Part shown: piece after piece, positions 38,651 through 45,713 of the stretch
Layout of the letters: every line of letters starts with the position of its first letter
How positions within the stretch are numbered: position 1 is the first letter of the stretch
Assembly (NCBI RefSeq): GCF_001436555.1
Contig: NZ_AYZR01000004.1
Span: 186,001 to 250,000 of the forward strand
DNA: 64,000 nt
Reading direction: 5' to 3'
DNA from: Lentilactobacillus senioris DSM 24302 = JCM 17472
GTDB taxonomy: Bacteria > Bacillota > Bacilli > Lactobacillales > Lactobacillaceae
Translations under genes and position numbers: made by a program
The notes under the pieces: generated by a model
Database searches by the model: none
What the model saw: the letters and a program-made list of their open reading frames with translations, nothing else
Told to the model about the DNA's origin: nothing

Positions 38651-38704
38651 ATGTAACACTCACTTTCTATTGACTGATTTAAGTTCTATTTAAGTTTGAC
38701 AGTA

Positions 38705-38733
38705 ATAGTAAATGATAAAAGATGAGTTGTAAA
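38705..38733 (-). promoter_or_regulatory. opp operon promoter
   Basis: On the minus strand TTTACA (38728-38733) and TACTAT (38705-38710) have exactly 17 bases between them, 55 bases ahead of the oppA ATG. Confidence 0.65.
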
Positions 38734-38906
38734 TGAGAAATTTTCTAATCTAAATCATAAGGCGGTTTCAACCACTTGTTCTATAAGGGATAAAGGCGAA
38801 TTAATTTTTTCAAAAAATGAGTATTTTCTCATTTTTGTAAGGGTTTTCTAATATTATAGCTGGAATGAATCTTGCAATAAGGCGTTTAGTTAGTTTATTT
38901 TGGTAA

Positions 38907-39053
38907 AACGATATACAAAAGGGAGGGGCTCAGGCCACTATTGTTTCCTCGCAAGAAAGTAATGTTTACATTGTGGATGTGGCTCCGTTTGAAGGGCAAA
39001 AAGCCATGAATAATCATCGGTGGTTATTGCAATCGGAGTTAAAAGCTAGATAA
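38907..39053 (+). pseudogene. Orphan short open frame without a start codon
   Basis: In the 446-bp spacer between oppA and dus, a plus-strand frame is open from 38907 to TAA 39051-39053. Its last part reads ATIVSSQESNVYIVDVAPFE, GQKAMNNHRW, LLQSELKAR and looks like real coding sequence. A perfect ribosome-binding site GGGAGGGG (38921-38928) precedes it, but the expected ATG before ATIVSS is CAGGCC; losing one T from CATGGCC would explain this. It has its own terminator. It is either a recently broken small gene or a fragment. I do not recognise the protein. A hairpin AAAAATGAG / CTCATTTTT lies at about 38813-38836. Confidence 0.5.
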
Positions 39054-39054
39054 T

Positions 39055-39092
39055 AAAAAACCCGTAATGACCATTAGTCATTGCGGGTTTTT
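39055..39092. terminator. Bidirectional terminator ahead of dus
   Basis: Arms AAAAACCCGTAATGAC / GTCATTGCGGGTTTTT with one G-T pair. It serves the leftward dus gene and the orphan frame. Confidence 0.9.
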
Positions 39093-39096
39093 CTGA

Positions 39097-40092
39097 TTAT
39101 TTTAAAATATCCGAGGCCGCCAACATTTGACGAACTTCATCAGTTGATTTGGTGTCCATCAATTCGGCTCTTAAATCTGCTGAATGAGGAATTGATTTAA
39201 CGTAAATCTTGAAGAATCTCTTCAAGGATGGGAACCGTGGTGAATCATACAACTTAGAAAAATCATCGAAGAGATCTAGTTGTAGCTTGAGTAAGTCGAT
39301 TAGTTCTTTAGGAGTATGCGTGTGTGGATCAGCTTCAAAAGCAAATGGGTTTGCAAAAATCCCACGACCAATCATCACTCCGTCTAAACCAGGATGTTCA
39401 GCGGCCAACTTATTAGCTGCTGTCCGATCAGCGACGTCGCCGTTAACGGCAATCAAAGTATTTGGAGAAATTGCATCTCGCATTTTGATGATGTCGTCAA
39501 TCAATTCATAGTGGGCAGGCACCTTACTCATTTCTTGGCGAGTTCTCATGTGAACGGTTAAGACCTGGACTTCCTGTTCTAATAAGAAAGGAATCCATTC
39601 TTTGAATTCTTCGGGTTTACTAAAACCAAGCCGGGCCTTTACACTAACTGGTAAACCGGCCTCTTTGGTTGCTGCAATGACTTCGGCAGCGGAATCTGGA
39701 TGGCGAATTAAGTCACTCCCACCGTGATTTTTAATAACGGTGGCGTCTGGACAACCGGTGTTGATATCAATGGCTTCAAAGCCCTTTTCCTTAACGGCAA
39801 ACGCCGCTTTACGGAAATCTTCGCCAACATTGCCCCAAAGTTGGACGATGGGTTTGATCGGTTCATTTTCAGAAATATATAAACGGCCCTGCGCCGCAAA
39901 TTTAGCTTTAGGGTGGGTAATGCTTAAGGCATTAACAAATTCAGTATTGATAACGTCTGGAGCCGCTGCAGAATCAACGACCTGACGGAAAACGGCGTTA
40001 GTCACGGCTTCCATGGGAGCCAGACTCAAAAACGGCCGGTGTTCGGCCCGTGTTTTAGCAGCAATTTTTTGCCAATATGGTGAAAGTTCCAC
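39097..40092 (-). CDS. tRNA-dihydrouridine synthase family protein
   Basis: 331-residue FMN enzyme that reduces uridines in tRNA D-loops. TIM-barrel motifs: LSLAPMEAVTNAVFRQV, PIVQLWGNVGEDF, IDINTGCPDATVIKNHGGSD (with the active-site cysteine), VSVKARLGF, VHMRTRQ, VNGDVADR, and GVMIGRGIFANPFAF in the phosphate-binding region. It starts at GTG 40092 with AAAGGAG. It is a second-type Dus rather than the canonical DusB next to lysS; target position unknown. Confidence 0.9.
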   Translation of the reverse strand: MELSPYWQKIAAKTRAEHRPFLSLAPMEAVTNAVFRQVVDSAAAPDVINTEFVNALSITHPKAKFAAQGRLYISENEPIKPIVQLWGNVGEDFRKAAFAVKEKGFEAIDINTGCPDATVIKNHGGSDLIRHPDSAAEVIAATKEAGLPVSVKARLGFSKPEEFKEWIPFLLEQEVQVLTVHMRTRQEMSKVPAHYELIDDIIKMRDAISPNTLIAVNGDVADRTAANKLAAEHPGLDGVMIGRGIFANPFAFEADPHTHTPKELIDLLKLQLDLFDDFSKLYDSPRFPSLKRFFKIYVKSIPHSADLRAELMDTKSTDEVRQMLAASDILK

Positions 40093-40447
40093 GGGAAAGT
40101 CTCCTTTACTTATTAAAAATTATTAACTTGTCCATTTTAGCAGAAAATAAGTCAAAAATGTAATTTTAAATCTAAACCTATGATAATTGTGAATGAGGGA
40201 TTGAATTTTTGATTAGTGGGAATGTTCGATTATTTGGTTGGTAATTTTTTGTGCGAAAGACAAAATGGAAAAAATTTACAGTGCTATAATCACTGGTAAA
40301 TAAGCATTAATAACGCTAACATTTTTTGTGAAAAGATAAACGTCCTTTATTTGTTGAAAATAATTTTCAAAATTTTTGCTTTTTGCTTGAAACAACAAAA
40401 TGAAAAGGTTATCATAAACTATGCGAATTGAGAAAGGATGATTGATT
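40093..40447. promoter_or_regulatory. dus/glcU divergent spacer with glcU promoter
   Basis: A 355-bp AT-rich spacer with no gene. TTGAAA (40387-40392) and TATCAT (40410-40415), spaced by 17 bases, form a good promoter for the sugar-uptake gene. A near-palindrome TTGAAAATAATTTTCAA lies at about 40353-40369 upstream of it. Nothing else was recognised. Confidence 0.6.
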
Positions 40448-41302
40448 ATGGGGTTACTTTGGCTATTTTTACCCGCCCTTGGTTGGGGGTTATTGCCGTT
40501 TTCAATTGCATTAATTGGCGGTAGTACAAAAAACCAAATTTTTGGAACGGCGATGGGAACGTTAGTCGCTAGTCTAGGTGTGATTGCTGTGATAGGGGTA
40601 CATATCTCCGTAAAGGACTTTATCATGGCTGCCCTAGCCGGAGCCTTTTGGATCTGTGGTCAAATCGGCCAATATGTTGCATATCGCAATATTGGGGTTT
40701 CTAAAACCATGCCGGTATCTTCCGGGTTGCAATTGATTGGAACGTCCTTAATTGGGGTTTTGATCTTTGGTGAATGGAGCACGCCGGTTGCCAAAACAAT
40801 GGGCTTTATCGGTATTGGTCTCCTAGTGCTAGGTGTTTTCTTAACTTCTTACACTCAAAAAGGTGATAAGCAGGGTAATAATGTTAAAGCGACTTACACT
40901 GTCTTAGTCTTAACCACAATTGGTTATTTAATTTATAATACAATTCCTAAAGGAATGTCTTCATCTGGCTTAGCGATCTTCTTTCCAGAATCAGTCGGGA
41001 TGGTAATTGCTGTGTTGATCTATTTAACATTCAGCCATGATTTGAAAGCCTTGAAGGAAGCTAAAAGTTGGAAACAAATTATTTCTGGGTTAGTCTTTTC
41101 GTTAGCTGCGATTACTTATATCTTCTCAGTTAAGGAAAATGGCGTGAACACCGCTTTTGTAGTCGGCCAATTATCAATGGTATTGTCGACGTTAGGAAGC
41201 TTAATTTTCTTACATGAACATAAAACTACTCGTGAATTGATCTTTACAATTATTGGTTTGGCCTTAATTGTGATGGGAGCAATTGTCACTACGATAAACT
41301 AA
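40448..41302 (+). CDS. GRP-family sugar uptake protein (GlcU-like)
   Basis: 284 residues, ten membrane helices. It begins MGLLWLFLPALGWGLLPFSI and contains FWICGQIGQYVAYRNIGVSK, VSSGLQLIGTSLIGVLIFGE and LSMVLSTLGSLIFLHEHKT, all typical of the glucose/ribose uptake (GRP) branch of the drug/metabolite superfamily. It imports glucose or ribose by proton symport for non-PTS use, which suits a heterofermenter. AAAGGA lies upstream of ATG 40448. Monocistronic with terminator. Confidence 0.88.
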   Translation: MGLLWLFLPALGWGLLPFSIALIGGSTKNQIFGTAMGTLVASLGVIAVIGVHISVKDFIMAALAGAFWICGQIGQYVAYRNIGVSKTMPVSSGLQLIGTSLIGVLIFGEWSTPVAKTMGFIGIGLLVLGVFLTSYTQKGDKQGNNVKATYTVLVLTTIGYLIYNTIPKGMSSSGLAIFFPESVGMVIAVLIYLTFSHDLKALKEAKSWKQIISGLVFSLAAITYIFSVKENGVNTAFVVGQLSMVLSTLGSLIFLHEHKTTRELIFTIIGLALIVMGAIVTTIN

Positions 41303-41331
41303 AAAAGATGCCTGCGGGCATCTTTTTTAGT
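41303..41331. terminator. Bidirectional terminator
   Basis: Arms AAAAAAGATGCC / GGGCATCTTTTTT with a short loop between convergent genes. Confidence 0.92.
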
Positions 41332-42324
41332 TTATATTGTCAGCACCAATTTACCCGTTGTATGCCCAGTCTTAAGTTGGTCTAACATCGCAGTAATGTT
41401 AGCTGCATTCAGACCAGTATAGGTAGTTATTTGAGGAGCACTAATTGCGTGTTCATCGATTAATGCCGCAATTTGGGTCAATATTTGTCCTTGGCTGGCT
41501 TCGTCTACATGAAAAAGAGATTTAGTAAACATGAATTCCCAATCAAATGAAGCGGCTTTATTTTTGAGTTTTCCAATAGCTATGTCATTAGGAAATTCAA
41601 CAATGGTACCTACGTGACCTAACGGAGCAACTAGTCTGGTTACATCGCTCCAGTAAGTAGTGATGTCGAAAAGACTAACTACATACTCGAAAGAGTTGTC
41701 GGGAAGGTCGCTGATAGTTATCTCAGCATCGGCATGGTAGTCAATGGGCTGAGCAACCCCTAATTGTCGGAGATAATCAAATTTTTTAGGGCTTGAGGTG
41801 GCGGTGACCGTTAGTCCAGCCCATTTGGCTAGTGGAATTAAAACGGAAGCCACGCCACCAGCACCATTGATTACTAATAAATTACCAGAGTTAGCGTTGG
41901 CTTCAGCGATTACGTGCATCTTTTCAAATAACAGTTCGGCAGCAGTTAGGCTAACTAATGGCATTGCGGCAGCTTGTTCAACGGTTATTTCAACCGGCTT
42001 TAGAGCAACTAGATCTTCATTGACCACTTGGTATTCTTGAAAACTACCGTTGCGATTAACTGCCCCGGCGTAAAAGACTTGATCGCCAATTTGAAATTTA
42101 GTGGCACTAGACCCCAGAGCGACTACTTGTCCGACGGCGTCATATCCTAGAATTTTAGGAGCGCTTTGGCCATCCCTAGATTCTAGCTGTTTGACGTCTA
42201 CTGGATTAGCAGCTACAGCTTGAATTTTTACTAAAACGTCTTTAGCGTCAGGAGTGGGAACTTCAATATTAGCATCCGTTAATTCATGGTTAGCGTTCAT
42301 TAATACGGCTTTTTGTTGAGTCAT
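41332..42324 (-). CDS. Zinc-free medium-chain reductase (quinone oxidoreductase-like)
   Basis: 330-residue NAD(P)H-dependent MDR of the zinc-binding-alcohol-dehydrogenase-like/quinone oxidoreductase group. The N-terminal GroES fold has VAANPVDVKQLESRDG and LGYDAVGQVVALGSSA. The Rossmann motif is NGAGGVASVLIPLAKWAG. No zinc-ligand cysteines are present, so it is a reductase of enones or quinones rather than an alcohol dehydrogenase. AAGGAGGG upstream. Monocistronic. Confidence 0.87.
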   Translation of the reverse strand: MTQQKAVLMNANHELTDANIEVPTPDAKDVLVKIQAVAANPVDVKQLESRDGQSAPKILGYDAVGQVVALGSSATKFQIGDQVFYAGAVNRNGSFQEYQVVNEDLVALKPVEITVEQAAAMPLVSLTAAELLFEKMHVIAEANANSGNLLVINGAGGVASVLIPLAKWAGLTVTATSSPKKFDYLRQLGVAQPIDYHADAEITISDLPDNSFEYVVSLFDITTYWSDVTRLVAPLGHVGTIVEFPNDIAIGKLKNKAASFDWEFMFTKSLFHVDEASQGQILTQIAALIDEHAISAPQITTYTGLNAANITAMLDQLKTGHTTGKLVLTI

Positions 42325-42495
42325 TTAATCCCTCCTTAGGTAATTAAAATACTAATTTTTTCTTAATGGCCCCATTGTAACAACAAATCCGGACTCCACC
42401 AAAAAATAATTATTTCAGAGCTCTCTTTTGCCTAACTGAAACTTCATTAGTATGCTTAAGCTAGAATTATAGAACTGTAGTTAGGAGGAGCGCTC

Positions 42496-42840
42496 ATGTT
42501 ATTTTCAGAAGTCTTTGCCCAACAACGTCAGGCTAAGTCCTGGACGGTTCAAAACGTAGCACAGAAGTTAAAAGTTAGCAGTGACACAGTGGTGAATTGG
42601 GAGGCAGAAAAGCACCTACCTAACATTTACCAACTTATTCAAATTAGTGATTTATTTCAGATTAGCTTAGATGAATTAATTAAAGACGACTCTACGTTGC
42701 AACGTAGTTTGGGAGAAGCTAAAAGTTGGAACACTAACTATAAGGAAAACTATAAGGAAAACTTATTTGCCAGATATTGGTGGCTGATTTTCCCAATTTT
42801 ATGGTGGATTTCTTGGATGGTATTAGAACTAAATCGCTAA
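42496..42840 (+). CDS. HTH-XRE protein with C-terminal membrane helix
   Basis: 114 residues. The N-terminal XRE helix-turn-helix (WTVQNVAQKLKVSSDTVVNW, then EAEKHLPNIYQLIQISDLF) is linked to one C-terminal membrane segment (YWWLIFPILWWISWMVLEL). A tandem YKENYKEN lies in the linker. The design matches small membrane-tethered DNA-binding proteins of Gram-positives; target unknown. AGGAGGAG upstream of the ATG; terminator immediately after. Confidence 0.85.
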   Translation: MLFSEVFAQQRQAKSWTVQNVAQKLKVSSDTVVNWEAEKHLPNIYQLIQISDLFQISLDELIKDDSTLQRSLGEAKSWNTNYKENYKENLFARYWWLIFPILWWISWMVLELNR

Positions 42841-42843
42841 ATA

Positions 42844-42870
42844 AAAAAACTCCCATCACTGGGAGTTTTT
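42844..42870 (+). terminator. HTH-protein terminator
   Basis: Arms AAAAACTCCCA / TGGGAGTTTTT with loop TCAC. Confidence 0.92.
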
Positions 42871-43336
42871 ACAGTTAGAAGATTAAAATTAAGATTAAGC
42901 CGATCGATGGTACGAATTATCAACTTACCGTTTGGTGGACAGTTAGTTGCTTCACACTAGCCTAAATAGCTAAGTATCGATCTGTCTATAATATATTGCG
43001 GGCAGCAAGTAAAGTCAAGGAAACGACTTAAAGTAGATTGATTCACAAAGCTACCTACCTCGTAATTATTATCTAATAATTGGCTAAATGCACAACGTAG
43101 TCGCTATAAATTAACTTATAGCTTAAGCGTGATTAGCCAAAATAATTATAAAAGGCGTAATTTGGTTTAGTAATTCACGTTAAAGCCGATATACATTTGT
43201 GAATTTTACGATTAAAGCCGACTAAAACGCCTATTTAATCACGTTTCACTTGTTACAAAAGTTTGCTAATCAATGATCGAATGCATAAAAATGCAAAATT
43301 AAATTATAAGTTCAATAATTTGCAAACGGCTTCTAA
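42871..43336. other. Non-coding spacer with a chain of stem-loops
   Basis: No gene was found in this 466-bp spacer. Successive dyads occur: AATTATTA / TAATAATT (43064-43081); TTGGCTAA (43080-43087) with TTAGCCAA (43133-43140), enclosing GCTATAA / TTATAGC (43103-43122); AGGCGT and TTTAGT (43153-43171) with ACTAAA and ACGCCT (43221-43232), enclosing AATTCAC / GTGAATT (43172-43205); and AAATTAT / ATAATTT (43301-43321). TTAAAGCCGA occurs twice (43180-43189, 43212-43221). A TATAAT at about 42988 and a GATCGA-based distant dyad (about 42902-42982) lie further left. Structured RNA or decayed mobile element; undecided. Confidence 0.5.
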
Positions 43337-43960
43337 TTAAAAGAGGTTTTCAACTTTAGTTTCACCAGAGTGCATGGTAATCACTTTTCGATAAGTAGCA
43401 GGTTGGGTAAGCATTGCTGCTAAAACGGCCGCTACATCTGGGATTGGATTATCACCACCATCTGTGACGTCAAGTGTCACACTGCCAGTTCCTTCCACAT
43501 CTTGAAGGGTACCGGGTTGTAAAATAGTGTAATTGCCGGTGAAATTATCAATAACCCATTTATCTGCAAAATATTTCGCAATGTTGTAATCGGTTAGACT
43601 AGCCAAACCGGGAATTCCAGCCCAACGAGCGGGTTCGGTAGCGAAAAGAGAACTTAATAAAATAAAGCGGTCGATATGGTTATCCATAGCAGCTTGGGCG
43701 ACTTTAACAGCTCCAAAAGCATCTGTTTGCAATAAATCTGCGCCACGGGAGCCAGCTACGAAGTAAACTGCGTCCATGCCTGCCAATTTGGGGCTTAAGC
43801 TAGCTAAATCATCGTGCATATCAAATTTAACTGGGTGAACATTGCTATCCGTACTTTCGGGATGGCGGGCTCCAGCATAAACTTCATGGCCACCTGCAAC
43901 GAGAAGATCGGTCAATTGCTTTCCGACGCGACCACTAGCTCCGACAACAAAAATTTTCAT
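43337..43960 (-). CDS. NAD(P)-binding NmrA/SDR-like protein
   Basis: 207-residue atypical short-chain dehydrogenase-fold protein. The glycine-rich motif VVGASGRVGKQLTDLL is at the N-terminus, followed by GARHPES (a typical Arg for NADP) and VYFVAGSRG. A YNIAKYFADKWV segment takes the place of YxxxK, and ILQPGTLQD is the usual SDR proline-glycine stretch. Related proteins are NAD(P)H-binding sugar-nucleotide epimerase-like or NmrA-like redox sensors. Function unknown. AGGAGG upstream. Confidence 0.85.
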   Translation of the reverse strand: MKIFVVGASGRVGKQLTDLLVAGGHEVYAGARHPESTDSNVHPVKFDMHDDLASLSPKLAGMDAVYFVAGSRGADLLQTDAFGAVKVAQAAMDNHIDRFILLSSLFATEPARWAGIPGLASLTDYNIAKYFADKWVIDNFTGNYTILQPGTLQDVEGTGSVTLDVTDGGDNPIPDVAAVLAAMLTQPATYRKVITMHSGETKVENLF

Positions 43961-44035
43961 GATAAGTCCTCCTAAAATTTTAATGGTGCCTTATTTATAG
44001 GTGTTTCACTATTAAAAGTCAAGTAACAACGGTAG

Positions 44036-44140
44036 TTGACAGGCTAATATTAGTTTGAGATGATACCTAAAAAGCACCACCGGGTGTGAGCACTTATAAA
44101 ACTCATTAGGTCTTAGTTGAGTTTTGTAGGTGCTTTTTGT
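44036..44140 (+). promoter_or_regulatory. sugE promoter and attenuator-type leader (candidate guanidine riboswitch)
   Basis: TTGACA at 44036-44041 with a -10 around 44059-44066 gives a leader of about 90 nt. AAAAAGCACC (44069-44078) can pair with GGTGCTTTTT (44129-44138), enclosing AAAACTCA / TGAGTTTT (44098-44125). This makes an intrinsic terminator just before the sugE ribosome-binding site. The 5' CACC (44075-44078) can instead pair with GGTG (44083-44086), which would break the terminator. SugE/Gdx genes are commonly under guanidine riboswitches; membership of a known class is not shown here. Confidence 0.6.
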
Positions 44141-44161
44141 CTTTCATAGGGAGGGAATTAA

Positions 44162-44476
44162 ATGACTTGGTTTTATTTAGTAATCGCTGGAATTTTTGAA
44201 GTGGTGTGGGCTACGACTATGAAGCTCAGCCATGGATTTAGTCAGTTGGGCTATAGTTTGGCGACGTTAATCGGCATGAGCTTGAGTTTTGGTTTTTTGG
44301 CGTTAGCCACTAAACACTTGCCGTTAAGCATTGCTTACCCGGTCTGGACGGGAATTGGGGCAGTGAGCTCCATTATTATAGGAGTAACTTTGTTTCACGA
44401 CCAACTTTCACCAGCTACCTGGATATTTGTGGGATTATTAGTGATTAGTATTTTAGGAATTAAATTAACTAGTTGA
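44162..44476 (+). CDS. sugE: SMR transporter SugE/Gdx (guanidinium exporter family)
   Basis: 104 residues, four helices. The essential membrane Glu lies in AGIFEVVWATTMKLSHGF, with the WATTMK pattern typical of SugE/Gdx rather than EmrE-like multidrug SMRs. LPLSIAYPVWTGIGAVSSII and LFHDQLS are further family phrases. It forms a dual-topology homodimer and probably exports guanidinium by proton antiport. A structured leader precedes it. AGGGAGGG upstream of the ATG. Monocistronic. Confidence 0.9.
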   Translation: MTWFYLVIAGIFEVVWATTMKLSHGFSQLGYSLATLIGMSLSFGFLALATKHLPLSIAYPVWTGIGAVSSIIIGVTLFHDQLSPATWIFVGLLVISILGIKLTS

Positions 44477-44480
44477 AAGC

Positions 44481-44648
44481 ACAAAAAAACCGCCATTGAA
44501 ATGGCGGTTAGCAATTACCTAAAATTCGTTAGGAAAATTGCCGCGATTCGTCAACCAACCTATAGTAGTCGGAGGTGGTTGAACGCGCAGCTACGCGCGG
44601 CGTGCAATGCACGCGACGACATCTTTGTCGCCTAGATTTGGCACCTAT
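44481..44648 (-). ncRNA. Candidate structured small RNA
   Basis: Non-coding minus-strand unit with an extended -10 (TGCTATAAT, 44655-44663) and an intrinsic terminator at its other end (AACCGCCAT / ATGGCGGTT, 44488-44509, then seven U). In between lie five further hairpins: CGACA / TGTCG (44617-44630), GCGTG / CACGC (44600-44614), CGCGC / GCGCG (44584-44599), CAACCAACCT / AGGTGGTTG (44552-44581, one bulge) and GCAATT+CCTAA / TTAGG+AATTGC (44511-44541). The predicted RNA is about 165 nt. It does not look like tmRNA, 6S, RNase P or SRP RNA. No open frame with a start and ribosome-binding site was seen on this strand. Confidence 0.62.
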
Positions 44649-44729
44649 TAGTTTATTATAGCATGATATTTCAAAAATTGGTAGCCAGGGGCAATTATCA
44701 GTCAAATTGCTTTAGAACTAAAACTAAAT

Positions 44730-44765
44730 AAAAAGCCCAATTCTGAAACTAAGTATTGGGCTTTT
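44730..44765 (-). terminator. degV terminator
   Basis: Arms AAAAGCCCAAT / ATTGGGCTTTT with a 13-base loop, immediately past the degV stop. Confidence 0.88.
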
Positions 44766-44768
44766 AGA

Positions 44769-45641
44769 TTATTCAGTAAAGTATTCCTTGATCCAGGATA
44801 AAACAAACGAATTACTACCAATATGGGTACCAACTACCGGGCCAATTTGACCCACTTCAGTAGTGGTATCGGGGTAGCGACTGCTGAAATCAACCTGCCA
44901 ATCTTCAATAGCTTTTAAGTTATTAGTTCCTGAAAGCATAACGTGTAATGGATAATCAGTATCTTGATAAACTTCAGCAAAGCGATCCTCAATGTTTTGG
45001 AGGGCTTTTTTCATGGTTCGAATTTTGCCGATTGGAACAATCTGGTGTGTATCCTCAGTTAAATTCAAAATCGGTTTGATTTTGAGCAATCCACCCGCAA
45101 AAGCGGCAGAATTGCTTAGCCGGCCACCAGTGACCAAGTTTTTGAGATCATCAACTACGAAGAATACCCCAATGGAGGCGCGTAGTTCGTCTAACTTATC
45201 CAGGATGGTTTTTAAATCAGTACCTTCATTGGCTAGCTGAGACGCCACTCGCACTAAGTAGGCCATTGGTTCAATGGTGATATGCGAATCGTAAATCACA
45301 ATCTGGGCTTTGGAATAATTTTGGGTAAACATCTTTAGGTTGTTAATAAAACCAGTAATTCCAGAGGTTAAGTGAATACTAATAATTTGGTCGTACCCTT
45401 GATCAGCGATCTTATCATAAAGTGACAACATATCTTGCGGAGTAGGCGGAGCAGTTGTGGGCAATTTGTCCAAGGTGGGGAGAGTAGTATAGAACTCATC
45501 GTTATCCATGCTAACCCCTTCGATATAAACATGTCCTTTCATAGTGAATGAAATCGGTGCTACGAAAACATTGTGCATCGCTGCCACTTCATCAGAAGTG
45601 AGATAAGCAGTACTATCAGTCACGATTGCAATTTTACTCAT
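44769..45641 (-). CDS. DegV-family fatty-acid-binding protein
   Basis: 290 residues. DegV/FakB-type proteins bind a fatty acid and present it to the kinase FakA for phosphorylation. Landmarks: AIVTDSTAYLTSDEV, PTTAPPTPQDMLSLY, ISIHLTSGITGFINNL (SGT-like loop), VIYDSHIT, LVTGGRLSN and a final GPVVGTHIGSNSFVLSW with the family histidine-glycine motif. FakA is not in the window. Monocistronic. Confidence 0.92.
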   Translation of the reverse strand: MSKIAIVTDSTAYLTSDEVAAMHNVFVAPISFTMKGHVYIEGVSMDNDEFYTTLPTLDKLPTTAPPTPQDMLSLYDKIADQGYDQIISIHLTSGITGFINNLKMFTQNYSKAQIVIYDSHITIEPMAYLVRVASQLANEGTDLKTILDKLDELRASIGVFFVVDDLKNLVTGGRLSNSAAFAGGLLKIKPILNLTEDTHQIVPIGKIRTMKKALQNIEDRFAEVYQDTDYPLHVMLSGTNNLKAIEDWQVDFSSRYPDTTTEVGQIGPVVGTHIGSNSFVLSWIKEYFTE

Positions 45642-45713
45642 TTGATTAACCTCGAATCTACAGTAATAACTACCAATTTAGGGAAAAAATAGTTATCAGT
45701 CAAGTTAAGGGCG

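Noticed and set aside
40276-40626. Leftward frame overlapping the start of the GRP sugar transporter
   Set aside because: It is antisense to a clear membrane protein and lacks a ribosome-binding site.
42895-42985. Possible T-box or tRNA-like element
   Set aside because: A GATCGA-based distant dyad is present but the T-box sequence, a terminator and a downstream synthetase or amino-acid gene are absent; no cloverleaf could be drawn.
44584-44632. GC-rich hairpins considered as a CRISPR or REP array
   Set aside because: The hairpins differ in sequence and there are no regular repeats and spacers.
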